A stretch of DNA of 64,000 bases, taken from NCBI GenBank assembly GCA_035610835.1, contig CM069441.1, positions 99,693,606-99,757,605 of the forward strand, in the 5' to 3' direction. The stretch comes from Ophiura sarsii (taxonomy: Eukaryota; Echinodermata; Ophiuroidea; Amphilepidida; Ophiuridae). Both the position numbers and the translations under genes were made by a program. Positions 10,764 to 21,513 of this stretch are shown piece by piece. Below the pieces are notes generated by a model that made no database searches, was not told the DNA's origin, and saw nothing but the letters and a program-made list of their open reading frames with translations. Within the stretch, counting starts at the first letter, position 1. Every line of letters begins with the position of its first letter.

Positions 10764-11510
10764 TTAGGGGGAATTAGCCATGCAGCCTGCCAATTGTATT
10801 AATTTTAGCTCCAAGGACGACTAGTCTGTGCTGGTCAATATAAGGATTGCACAGGCAGTGGTCTATGCAGTAATTGTAAAAGCTGTCTAGTGGACAGTGT
10901 GCAAGAATTGGTCATCTAATAGTGGAGAGATAAGATTTTATGAAGAATAATTTAGTAGAAAAGAGTAACATTTTTATAAACATGCATTTCTGATGAAGAC
11001 AAAGTTTGATTCTGTGGCAAATCACGCCTCTGAAAAATTCTGGAAAAAATTAAAGATGCGCTGTGGAATCCAAAATGTGCATTAGTGCAAAATCCTGACG
11101 CCTTGTCAAACAAATTGTTTAAACTGAAAATGTCTTTCGAATTGACGAAAGTATTTCTAAATTATTTCAACACACCAAGATAATATTATATTTGGGCATG
11201 ATATGAGTCACTCCAGGGGTCAGGTACATCCATGATCAGATACTGTTAAACACTATAATTTTGCGGGTACTTTAATGCTGTTTAGGTGACCAATTATAGC
11301 TCTGAAAATTTAAAAATTAGAATTTAAAAAATAAAATTAAGTGTGTATTTATAACCATATAGTAGGATTGGGTTGTTCGATACTAAACTTTCAACTACAT
11401 TCTAGCTGCAACCACCATCCAATAAACATCTTTTGTATCTCGCCTGATGCTTAAATATAACTGCTTCAAAATTCCCCCTGTAATGTTAATGCCAAAACGT
11501 CTTTTCCAAG
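10764..11510. other. AT-rich intergenic DNA, nothing recognised
   Basis: No ORF, hairpin or tandem repeat that I can support. Confidence 0.4.
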
Positions 11511-11640
11511 GGGTGTTTGTATATTTGGTAATGGGTCCAAACGGGTCCAAATGGATCCAAATGTATCCAAATGTATCCAAATGGGTACAAACGGGTCCAA
11601 TATAGATCCAAATGGGTCCAAATAGATCGAAACGGGTCTA
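11511..11640 (+). repeat. 12-bp minisatellite (GGGTCCAAATGG-like), array 1
   Basis: About ten imperfect 12-bp units of the form GGGTCCAAA(T/C)G follow the flank GGGGTGTTTGTATATTTGG. An inverted copy, flank included, is at 18415-18563. Confidence 0.8.
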
Positions 11641-11929
11641 AATGTAACACAGTTTGTCCAGGAAATGCAAAAAAGGAAGGTAAATATACAAACACGTGCG
11701 ATATATTATATTATTTGCAGCTCGTCCACCACGGGCATTTCTGGTTTTAGGGTTGGGCGTATCGATAAAATGCGTCCCAATCAGAGGTGGGGTGTGTGTA
11801 CAGGGTATATAACGGGTCATGACTTCGTATAAAGTAATTCCAGTAACCACGTTGGGGTGGGGTGGGGGAAATAGTATAGTATAGTATGAGTTGAGGATAC
11901 AGGGGGGGTAGGGTAGTATAGTATAGTAT

Positions 11930-12440
11930 GAGTGGCGGATACAGAGGGGGGGGGCGCCCCCTTAAAATTTGACAATAATAAAAAAATATTTAAAAAAAAT
12001 AATTTAAAAAATAATTTAAAAATATTTTAAAAATATTTAAAAAATAATAAAAAAATATGAAAAAAAAAAAAATAATAATAATAATAATAAAAAAAATAAA
12101 AAAAATAAAAAAATATATATATATTTTTTTATTGTTCTGCCATTTTACGCTAACATTGTGAAAAGTGGTCTACTTCTAACTAATTTGGTATGAAAACTCG
12201 CGCGTGCTTTGTTTTATGCTTAAATTGTCAATATTTGGTCTAGCGTAGGCCTAATCTAATTTGGTAAGAAAATACGCGGACAAATTGCCAATTTGTTTCA
12301 AATGTTAAGTCATTTTGTTTATTTTATTTTATTTTATTTTTTTTTGGGGGGGGGCAAAGTGAAGGGCAACAAATGTGTTAGGTGGGGAATGCCTGCCAAC
12401 CCCCCAATCCCCACCCCTACCCCTTGCCCCAAGTTTAGCG
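11930..12440. mobile_element. Element with AGTGGCGG / CCGCCACT ends and A-rich core
   Basis: The left AGTGGCGG (about 11930) is mirrored by CCGCCACT (about 12440). Between them are G runs, a long stretch of A/T-rich simple sequence with (TAA)n and (TA)n (about 11960-12130), and a CCCC-rich right part. The arrangement matches the GTGGCG-ended elements seen several times here. No clear target duplication. Confidence 0.35.
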
Positions 12441-13434
12441 CCGCCACTGAGCCCATAACAAACAGCTGAATATATTGCATGTTCGTCAAATTGAATCAGT
12501 GGCGCATGGCCTCATAGATAATGTAGATGAGAAACACGTGGGTGGCGAACCTGTCAAATTCGAGACTCATATGTCAAAATTACCTACCCCTCCCCCTACA
12601 GCTGAAACTGAAAATTACATGACCCCCTGCTAACCAATAAATAGCTTTTTACACCCCCCCCCCCCCCCCCCCCCCCCCCCCGAATTTTGTTCACGGATAC
12701 GTTGGCAAATTTTGTTTGTGCCCTAAAGTCTGAACGGCCAATAATGATAGATGCCCCTTCTTTATTGTGTGAAATTAGTATGGTGAGCGCTTTTTAAGAT
12801 TTCAGCTGCTGGCGGGAATAAATTGGTAACTTTTACGATTTTCTCGGCGGTACATCATGCCTATCGTCGGTTACAACTATACCGTGCCCCATCCCCCCCC
12901 CCCCCCCACCCCCCGCCCCCAGTTTCCAAAAGCTGGGTACGCCACTGTGAATCACTGCCAAAGGTGGGTAACCACCAGCCAGTTTGTGGGTATACACCAC
13001 CATAGTCGCTTCCATTGAAACGTGCGTTAGAAACCCGATGTTCAATCGCTTCTCCTGGGGTCCCTCTCCTTAGCTGGGATATTTATTTTTGTTGTAAAAT
13101 CTTCGTAATTTTGTTTTCTTTAATATTATCAACATTTCACATATGATCGACAGTCCCAGTTTTTCAGAAATTTTGAATGTCGCAAATCACTAGCTTTTAT
13201 AGTGCGTAAAAATCAGGAAAATCAGAGTTTCGGGCCGCTTTACACGTGTGATCAAGACTCACGCCCAAGAATAATTCGTGACTTTTTACATTCTCAGATT
13301 ACAATCGTGAAGGTTTCAACTTCTTAATAAAACAAAATCTAAGACCTATGGTGATAATCTCGTCAAAATATTCACATTTGAAGCAGCAATCAAAGTTTTT
13401 TTAGGGACTTTAGTACCCCTGCACCCTGGCCCGC
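12441..13434. other. Intergenic DNA with C tracts
   Basis: Holds two poly-C tracts (12654-12681, and about 12893-12913 with an A interruption) and short non-coding sequence. The Pro-rich ORFs over the tracts are homopolymer artefacts. Confidence 0.5.
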
Positions 13435-13612
13435 GGAAGGTTATGGTGGTGTGTACTCTTGTGTACTACTCAAATGGCACATTTCTTGAGACCTGCTTCT
13501 AAAAGAGGGAACTCAAACTTTTGGAATGTGGCAATTTTAAGGATGACTTCTCATGTAAAATAGGAAACATCGAGTTGAAATTCGGGCCAGCAATCAGAAC
13601 ATCTACCTTTAA
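13435..13612 (-). mobile_element. TTAA MITE family B, truncated copy
   Basis: Matches the right part of family B in inverse orientation and ends in AACATCTACCTTTAA. Full copies are at 17703-18051 and 33496-33839. Confidence 0.6.
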
Positions 13613-13795
13613 AGGCATATTATGTGATTGTCCAGGGGGCGCCCTCTATTCATGATTTTTTTTTTAAAGTAGATGTTCTTGCAGATTTACACTCTGATAA
13701 GGAATCATAAATACTTTCTTTAGACACAAAGCGATACGATTCCTAATTACTTCAGAATCATGGTTTAAAGAGTGAAAATAACCTGACTGATAGTC
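13613..13795 (+). mobile_element. TTAA MITE family A, truncated copy
   Basis: Begins AGGCATATTATGTGATTGTC, shares the CGCCCTCTATTCATGAT block and the AGCGATACGATTCCTAATTA block with the full copies at 30727-31114 and 39298-39671, and stops before the second arm. It abuts the family B fragment directly. Confidence 0.65.
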
Positions 13796-14449
13796 AGTGG
13801 TGGTGTTATGTTTTAAAATTAGCAATAAGTGTCATAGCGTGACCAGTAGGCTATATGGTGTTCACACGGGTGTGTGTGGGGGAAGGGGGGGGGGGGGGGG
13901 TCTTGTTACATCCTGGATCATTTGATAGCGGGAGAAGGGGGGGGGGGGGCATTGTGGCACACTTTTCCCCACACCCACTACAGGGATAGCACTGGATCAA
14001 AAATGTGAGAGGTCCCATGACATTTTTCAGGACCCCGTAGGACTTCAAAAAACAAATTTAAGAGGTCCCCCAAGAAATTGAGGGGTCCTGAAGTTTGGGT
14101 ATTTGAAAATTTTACTTTTTTTACGGGCAGTTTTAATGAATTTATATGGTGAGCAAAGGATATATAAGTAATTTACAGAATTTCTAAGGTTTCCATTTCC
14201 ATACATCGTCAAATGTAAGGGGTCCCTTCAATTTTGATCGGGACCCGCAAGTCTTTCCCATTTGATAGCTGACGCGTCACTATTAGAAAGTGAGAGGTCT
14301 AGGACGCGCAGACGCGTCAGAATGCGACCCCTGACCCACTATCCTCTCACTAATCTAATCTTAAATAGAACTAGCGGGCATCCTCGCTTCGCGCGGACCC
14401 GCTAGAAGATTTCACGGGGAGGTAAGTAAACAAAGCGTAAGAAAATTTC
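13796..14449. other. Intergenic DNA with G tracts and an Alu-independent GGTCCC repeat
   Basis: Contains G runs near 13886-13902 and 13936-13949, a set of GGTCC/GGACC words between 14010 and 14250, and a short hairpin (CTAGCGGG...CCCGCTAG, about 14371-14404). No gene seen. Confidence 0.4.
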
Positions 14450-16480
14450 ATACAATATCAAGAACATGTCCTACATGTATACATAATCCAGACGGGCCCT
14501 AAATAATCCGAATATCGCAGGTGCTTTTGATAATCCAGGTATACATGTGCCTTAAAGTATAGGCCTACATTGTCTTTCCAGATACCTATGTAGGCCTCCC
14601 ATGTGACCTGAAATGCAGGTACCCGTTGTCCCATTATTTACAGGGACCCCATAGGCCTAAGCCCTACCCCTAATCCAGTTACCACAGGTGCCCTTAATGG
14701 CACCGTATACCACATAATCCAGGTACTGCAGTGTGCCGTTATTTGGCGAGATACCCATGTGCCCTTACTTTATCATTCAAGTAACTTGAATTAATCGCGG
14801 GTGCCGAAGATAGCGGGCAGTAATAGTCATATCACAATAGGCAGAGGTGAGTAATATCAAAGCGTTATAAATGTTTATATATATATCAAGAGTATGTCCT
14901 TATTCAGGTACCTAAAGTGCCCTTGCTATAATGTAAGTGACGTGGTACCCTTAATACACCGTGCGCCTAGGTCCAATGTGCTCTTAAATAATACAGATAT
15001 CCATGTTCCTAATCCAAGTACTCCACGTGTTCTTAATACACCGGTTGCCCATGATAGGCCTAGGCCCTCAGATGGCCTTAATGACCCAGGTACCGCATTT
15101 GCCGGCATTATATCCATACCAATGTGCCCGTATTATATCCAGTTTATAATGGAAAGCGCAGGTATAGGTGCCGAAGCTATAATAATAGCGGGTGGTTAGT
15201 CACATCAAAACGTATTAAGATGAGGGTATTGTAAAACAGCAAGAGTATGTCGTTGATACTCCATGTTTCCTAGGTGCCCTTAATACTGACATTAATACCA
15301 CAGTGCTGCCATGCATGTATAACACATGGTGCCCTTGATTATTCAGGTACCACCCCATGTACTTTAATAATCAAGATTGTGTATTAGTGATCCAATATAG
15401 GACCTCCATGGACTATGTGGTTTATCTTGAATCGAATAAGGGCACCCGTGATAACTGTGTATGCGGCTATTAGGGCCTACGTGGATTAATGAAGACACCT
15501 GAATGGTTATTCATGTGTAGGAATACTTAAAATATTCAGAGTATCTGGATTGCCTTAATATCCCTTCCCCCAGTTACCCCCTGTCAACTCATGTCCCTAC
15601 CCATATCCATTTTGTACCCCAAATAATACAAAAGTTGTATTTTAATGTCAAAACTTAACTGAAAGTAACTTGAAATTAGCTTTAAAATGTCTCCCCGATT
15701 CTTTTATTGCCCCGCCACCCCGTTTTCCTCCTTTAAAATGTTGATGCTGGTGCCGCCACTGCCCATGCACATACTGTATCCAGGTAATAGGCTGCCCATG
15801 CACATAGGCCTACTGTATTCAGGTTTTTAGGCCTACGTTCTGAGCGTTATATATGGGTTCTATAGTTTTATAGTCGGTCGTTTAGTTTTATGGTCGTTGG
15901 AGTCTATCATCAAGATCACTTGTACCATTCCATGCTTGTACTTAAACACTATGTGTGCCATCCGGGTTTTGTTTGGCCTATTAACTTAAATATATTATTC
16001 CTCCAATCGGCATATAGGGCCTAAACGTATACATGTAGTAGTCCCTTTGTCATGTTTGTTGTGTTCTAAATAAGGCCTCCCGATATACTACCTAATACAC
16101 CCTTAAAATCCAGTTATCACAGGTGGCACACCTGCGCATAGTATATTCAGGTAATTTGAGACTATCTGCGTTTTATAGTGAACCCCGTAATCCTGATACC
16201 ACTGGTGCCCTTATACTAATCCAGACACTCTATAATAATCATGATAATATACTACACGTTCCGTTTATCCAGATGCCCATGTGCCCTTATATCCAGATTA
16301 TCAAGTAAGGGAAGTGCGGGGGTGGCTTTATACTTATAGGGTATGACGTTCCGTGTATCCAGATACCCATGTGGCCTGTGTAAGGCCGCCTTACTATATC
16401 CATATTATCAAGTAAGGGAAGTGCGGGGAAGGCTTAGACCTTATAGGGTATCATGTGACAATCCCGTAATGTACGTGCTA
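14450..16480 (+). repeat. Ancient decayed minisatellite, about 2 kb
   Basis: The theme TAATCCAGGTACCCATGTGCCC with spacing of roughly 25-35 bp recurs dozens of times, highly diverged, for example near 14540, 14690, 14715, 14755, 15000, 15340, 16260 and 16350. Two near-identical blocks (about 16254-16330 and 16345-16450, sharing AAGTAAGGGAAGTGCGGG) show later segmental duplication within it. Stops are in all frames, so it is not coding. Confidence 0.65.
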
Positions 16481-16484
16481 TAGC

Positions 16485-16580
16485 CCGCACACGGCGAATA
16501 AGCCGCAGCACCTCAAATTAAGATTCAGACCTCATCGTATACAGTAAGCCGCACCGCTGTATAATAAGTCGCACAAAGAA
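16485..16580. mobile_element. hAT-type terminus fragment (AAGCCGCA repeats)
   Basis: Repeated AATAAGCCGCA / TAATAAGTCGCAC words spaced by a few tens of bases. Such subterminal repeats are known from hAT elements of many animals. No matching second end was located. A 24-G tract follows at 16603-16626. Confidence 0.4.
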
Positions 16581-16588
16581 AATGAAAG

Positions 16589-16602
<14 letters not shown>

Positions 16603-16619
<17 letters not shown>

Positions 16620-16626
16620 GGGGGGG
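16603..16626 (+). repeat. (GT)n followed by poly-G tract (24 G)
   Basis: A short GTGTGTGT run passes directly into an uninterrupted guanine homopolymer. Confidence 0.9.
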
Positions 16627-17488
16627 TGTCGACCTTGATCCACCAGCCCATAGCTTCATGACCAGCCATACAACTGCAGTGACTCCATCAAATGTATTTT
16701 CCCTTGCTCCCTGTTTCTTTATTAAAATAAAGGTCTTGGCTTTATGATTAATGTTTTGTTTGTGTCTTGCTCTCGTTACATTTTATTGTACTGTACGGTA
16801 TGCACCGCGGAGCAACCGTACGGACTGCCTGCTTTCACTCGCGGCATGCTCCGTTTACAATGTACAGTTTGCGCCACAAACGCGTACACATTTTGTCTGC
16901 GTCATTACGTGTGCGCCGAATCGCGTGCGCCATGTTAAACGCGGTCGCGCAGAAACCACATATGAACGGTTGTTATGGTGCCGCCAGTTTCTTCTACGTT
17001 AGCAAACTCCGCGTTCATCTATGTTACTAATGTGAAAGTGTCACTTTAAGATCTGTGTAAGAGTTTTTGTTTACATTTAGAAAATGTCGTAAAATATTTT
17101 TATTTGTCGGACGATAGTCTCGTATAAATGCTTGTTACTCGTGCGATCTTTAAGAAAAACAAACGGCCGCACATACAGAAATGTAGCTATATCCCTGATG
17201 AAAATATTTTGGGTGAAGACTATATGTCATCACTCACTCCGGAAACCACAATTTTTGACCGAACAGTAGCTACCCGAGTAAAAGAAATTCAACATTTCGG
17301 ATTATCATCTGTGATCCTTTCTGCGCATGTCTGAAAACGGGAAAATACTGGCATTGAACTATCTAATTAGCTCGTGTATTAGAGGCGCAATTACCACGCT
17401 TTTTCAGTTGAAGAGGGACGCGAGTGTAAAATTATTATTGAACTATCTAATTAGGCGAGGGACCGAAAATTAGTATATAGATACAGAT
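16627..17488. other. Intergenic DNA, relatively CpG-rich around 16.78-17.0 kb
   Basis: Three overlapping frames are open at 16744-17030, the CpG-rich part. None has recognisable motifs or splice support, and simultaneous openness in three frames argues for composition rather than coding. Confidence 0.35.
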
Positions 17489-17655
17489 AATACTGTAAAA
17501 CCAATTAATTTAGCGAGGTATTTAATTTCGCGAAACTGAACATTTTGTATTGGAAGTAACATGCCAGATCCGCGAAACTTAATGCCCGCTAAGATAGCAG
17601 TCATTTTAAATTCGAAAAATTAAGTATCCGCGAAATTATAGTGTTATACAGAAAT
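17489..17655. mobile_element. MITE family D, copy 2
   Basis: ATACTGTAAAACCAATTAAT at the left and a decayed inverse (TTATAGTGTTATACAG) at the right, with internal AATTTCGCGAAA words as in the other family D copies. Confidence 0.5.
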
Positions 17656-17702
17656 TTAGAAATCGTGAATAAAAGAATAATGTTGCAGACAAACCCCGTT
17701 AA

Positions 17703-18051
17703 AGGTAGATGTTCCGATTTTCAACTTGAAGTTTTCTATTCTACATGAAAGGTCATCCTTAAAAACGTCGTGTCCCAAAATTTGAGATGCATAGCTATTA
17801 TGGTTCTTATTTTAGACGCACAAGATGCTGTGAACTGTACCCATTGCGTAGTACACAAACTATATCGGTGGTAACCACCGTCCATTCGCAGTAATTCAAC
17901 GCTATTTCGTCGATTTCTCTGTCATTATACCGAATTAGGCCGTCAAATTTCAGTATGATGATGAGAAAAATACGAGCTTTCATATGATATGAAAATCTCC
18001 GTATGTTTGAAATAATTCTGTGTTACGAAAATGTGATCGGGTCATCTACCT
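17703..18051 (+). mobile_element. TTAA MITE family B, full copy
   Basis: Starts AGGTAGATG and ends CATCTACCT, flanked on both sides by TTAA (17699-17702 and 18052-18055). The 349-bp interior is non-coding. TTAA target duplication is characteristic of piggyBac and Kolobok superfamilies. Other copies: 33496-33839 (plus), 40377-40711 (plus), 50347-50702 (minus), and fragments at 13435, 20890 and 28850. Confidence 0.78.
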
Positions 18052-18055
18052 TTAA

Positions 18056-18260
18056 CATTCTTACAAACGATATTGTTGAAAAATTAGAAAATATTGTTGC
18101 AAAATTAGAAAACATTCTCGCTTAATTAGTTAGAAATATTGAAAAATATTGAAAAATGTTGCATAAAAAATCTAAACATTCTTGCAAACAATATTGTTGC
18201 AATATTAGAAAACATTCTCGCAAAATTAGAGAAATATTTGCAAAAATACAACAAGTTTTC
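18056..18260 (+). repeat. Degenerate AT-rich repeat (AACATTCTCGCAAAATTAGA)
   Basis: Imperfect units built from AACATTCT-GCAAA-ATTAGAAAATATTG recur about five times. The opposed Ile/Asn/Lys-rich ORFs here are repeat-derived. Confidence 0.55.
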
Positions 18261-18414
18261 GAAAAATGCAGATATTTCTAATATTGGCGCTCCTAAGACA
18301 CCGTACTTCAATCAAGGCTCGTTGCACTCCGGGATGGCGACGTGCTCCTTATAGTCGCAGATTATTTAATACCGAACATTCTGACCTAATTATCGCCGAT
18401 TTTAAGCTTACACA

Positions 18415-18563
18415 ACCCGTTTCGATCTATTTGGACCCATTTGGATCTATTTCGGACCCGTTTGGATCTATTTCGGACCCGTTTGTACCCATTTGGATAC
18501 GTTTGGATCCATTTGGACCCGTTTGGACCCGTTTGGATCCATTACCAAATATACAAACACCCC
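18415..18563 (-). repeat. 12-bp minisatellite, array 2 (inverted relative to array 1)
   Basis: CCCGTTTGGATCCATTTGGA-type units on the plus strand, the reverse complement of 11511-11640. The shared unique flank (CCAAATATACAAACACCCC) is on the outer side. Slightly longer than array 1 owing to an internal duplication of a TTTCGGACCCGTTTGGATCT block. Confidence 0.8.
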
Positions 18564-19018
18564 TTTTCCAAGTCCGTGTAATGTAACTCACCATACTATG
18601 CAGCAGTTAAAAGAGCCACAAATTTACAGCAGTTAAAGCAGCCACAAATTTACTAAAGTAATTGTGCAATTGTGCTACTGATTCTTATTTTGTCTTTTTT
18701 TCCTGTGTTTCGCAAATGACCTGCAAGTTTGATAATGTTGTCCTTTTTTAATAATACTAATAGAATAGATTAAGTCAATCTTACCGTCATTGTGTGATGA
18801 TTTATTTATCATGAAATCAGAAACTGATAAATTGTATTTTTTTATAATGGGGTAAACAGCAGTTCTGCAGTGTTGTCTACTGCTTGATTTACACTACCCA
18901 TAGCAAAAAAAAAGGTTACCGGGTGACCATCCGGTGGTCATCCGATGGTCACCGGATAGCTTGCTGGTGTCTATTTGAAAGGTACCAGATAGCACCGGCT
19001 AGCCGGTACCTTTCCGAT

Positions 19019-19230
19019 GCCTCAAACGAGTCCCCAGAAAGGCACCAGCAAACATCATGAGCTCCCAGGAAGTCATCAGCAAACTTACTTTCTGAAAATA
19101 AGTCCCCAGGAAGGTACCAGCAAACATAATGAGCTCCCAGGAAGGCACCAGCAAACTTAGTCTCTGAAAATGAGTCCCCAGGAAGGCACCAGCAAACTTA
19201 GTCTCTGAAAATGAGTCCCCAGGAAGGCAG
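19019..19230 (+). repeat. About 41-bp tandem repeat (AGTCCCCAGGAAGGCACCAG)
   Basis: Roughly five units alternating AGTCCCCAGGAAGGCACCAGCAAA with either CTTAGTCTCTGAAAATG or CATAATGAGC-type spacers. The minus-strand 81-codon ORF over it is a product of the repeat. Confidence 0.75.
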
Positions 19231-19861
19231 CAGCAAATGGTCAAAGGTCAAGGCAAAAGATCACATGATGACCAACTGCTATTTCAAATTTGCTGTTGTC
19301 TGCACTATAGCTATGATCATGGCAGTTGTGATGTGGAGCATATATGATGGATATTTTGGTTCCTTTTGAAGGTATTTGACATTTGTATGTGAATTGTGAA
19401 TCTCTATTGTCTAAAGAACAGTTATGTGGAATATATATCCTTGAAATTGTACTGTAGATGACTAAAATGTGTAAAATATAGCAAGCTTAATAAGCTACAT
19501 TATAAGTAAGCTTAATACACTTACATTATATAGACCATGTAAATTTGGCTTACCTCCAATGGTCACGTCACTTTAAGTGATGTGGATAAGTGTTTGGGTG
19601 ATGTTTTGAATGAATCTGGTGTGAGGGGTGGGGGTGTGGGGGTATTGGGTGATGTATTTAGAGTCTAGAAGGGATTAATGGCACACAACACTAAATAAGT
19701 GTTTGGGAGATTTTTTGTTGAATTTGGTACGTGTGGTTAAGTAAGTACGAACACCCAGAGGGGACATGGTAAAAAAAATGTATGTACGTACATGGTAAAA
19801 ATAACAATATTACGTACGTATGTGAAATTACTACGTTAGTACGTAAACTATCAATTAATAA

Positions 19862-20650
19862 TGAATGAATTAATATTAATCAATTAACTAATTAATTAAT
19901 TAATTACAAATAAATTAATAATGAATTAATAAAATAATGAATTAATAAATTAATGAATTAATAAATTAATGAATTAATAAATTAATGAATTAATAAATTA
20001 ATGAATTAATAAATTAATGAATTAATAAATTAATGAATTAATAAATTAATGAATTAATAAATTAATGAATTAATAAATTAATGAATTAATAAATTAATGA
20101 ATTAATAAATTAATGAATTAATAAACTAATGAATTAATAAATTAATGAATTAATAAATTAATGAATTAATAAATTAATGAATTAATAAATTAATGAATTA
20201 ATAAATTAATGAATTAATAAATTAATGAATTAATAAATTAATGAATTAATAAATTAATGAAATAATAAATTAATGAATTAATAAATTAATGAATTAATAA
20301 ATTAATGAATTAATAAATAAATAATTACAAATAAATTAATAATGAATTCATAAATTAATAAATTAATGAATTAATAAATTAATGAATTAATAAATTAATG
20401 AATTAATAAATTAATGAATTAATAAATTAATGAATTAATGAATTAATGAATTAATAAATTAATGAATTAATAAATTAATGAATTAATAAATTAATGAATT
20501 AATGAATTAATAAATTAATAAATAAATTAATAAATTAATGAATTAATACATTAATGAATTAATAAATTAATGAATTAATAAATTAATGAATTAATAAATT
20601 AATGAAGTAATAAATTAATGAATTAATAAATTAATGAATTAATAAATTAA
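19862..20650 (+). repeat. 16-bp AT satellite (GAATTAATAAATTAAT)n
   Basis: About 790 bp of nearly pure 16-bp units with occasional one-base variants and slippage, grading into non-periodic A/T sequence at both sides. ORFs are trivial. Confidence 0.92.
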
Positions 20651-21513
20651 AGATTTAATAAAAATTATATTAATTAATAATTAATTGTAATAACTTAATA
20701 ACATTAATAAATAAATAATTATTTAATTAAATGTGAATCAATCAATCAATCAATTAACAATGAATTAATATTAATCAATTAAATTAATTAATTTTAATCA
20801 ATTACTTAAATGAATGAATTAAATAATAAGTTACTAATTAATTACTTAAAATAACTAACTAAATTAACTATAAAATAAACTAAACTAATCGCATTCCAAA
20901 ATTTGAGTTGCATAACTCTAATGGTTCTCATTTTAGACGCACAATTTGACACGAAATGTCACCATTGAGTAGCACACATACTATATCATGGGTATCTATC
21001 GATTCACAAATATTACCAGGTTAGATGTGAATGCAAATAAATTTGCATATTAGCCACCCGGTGACCACCCGATGGCTACCCGATAGCTATCTGGTACCTA
21101 CTAATTTGCATGTGAACATTTATCGGATGGACACCCGATGGCCACCCGATGGCCATCCGCTACCTCAAGGTACCTGGTGGCTACCCGGTGGTCACCAGGT
21201 AGCCACCAGGTAACCCCCAGATGCCTCATGGTTAAAAGTTACTTATTGGTTCCCTTTCAAAGGCACCTGGTAGCTACCAGGAACCTAATTTGCATAAATT
21301 AGCATATAAGCTTCCAGGTGACCACCCGGTGGTTACCCGATAGCTATCTGGTACCTACTAATTTGCATGTGAAAATTTATCGGATGGACACCCGATGGAC
21401 ACCCGGTGGCCATCCGCTACCTCATGGTTTAAGACAATCATAGTAGTACCTGATGGCTACCCGGTAGGCACCGGGTAGCTCCCAGCAACGTCCCTTTTTT
21501 TGCTATGGGTAGT

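Larger units (their letters stand above)
18893..21513. mobile_element. Large non-coding element with ACTACCCATAGC inverted ends
   Basis: The left end ACTACCCATAGCAAAAAA is exactly mirrored by TTTTTTGCTATGGGTAGT at the right. Inside both ends are arrays rich in CC(A/G)CCCGATGG / GGTGACCATCC words (about 18912-19010 and 21050-21480), which can fold on each other. The middle holds a 41-bp tandem repeat, an AT satellite and a family B fragment (about 20890-20995), all non-coding. It could be one transposon with nested insertions, or two copies of a smaller foldback brought together. Confidence 0.55.

Noticed and set aside
16744..17030. Three overlapping Cys-rich ORFs
   Set aside because: All three frames are open together over a CpG-rich stretch; no motif or splice support.
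18266..18586. 106-codon ORF with repeated DPFGSIS
   Set aside because: Translation of the 12-bp minisatellite.
18999..19244. 81-codon minus ORF with FAGAFLGT repeats
   Set aside because: Translation of a 41-bp tandem repeat inside a transposable element.
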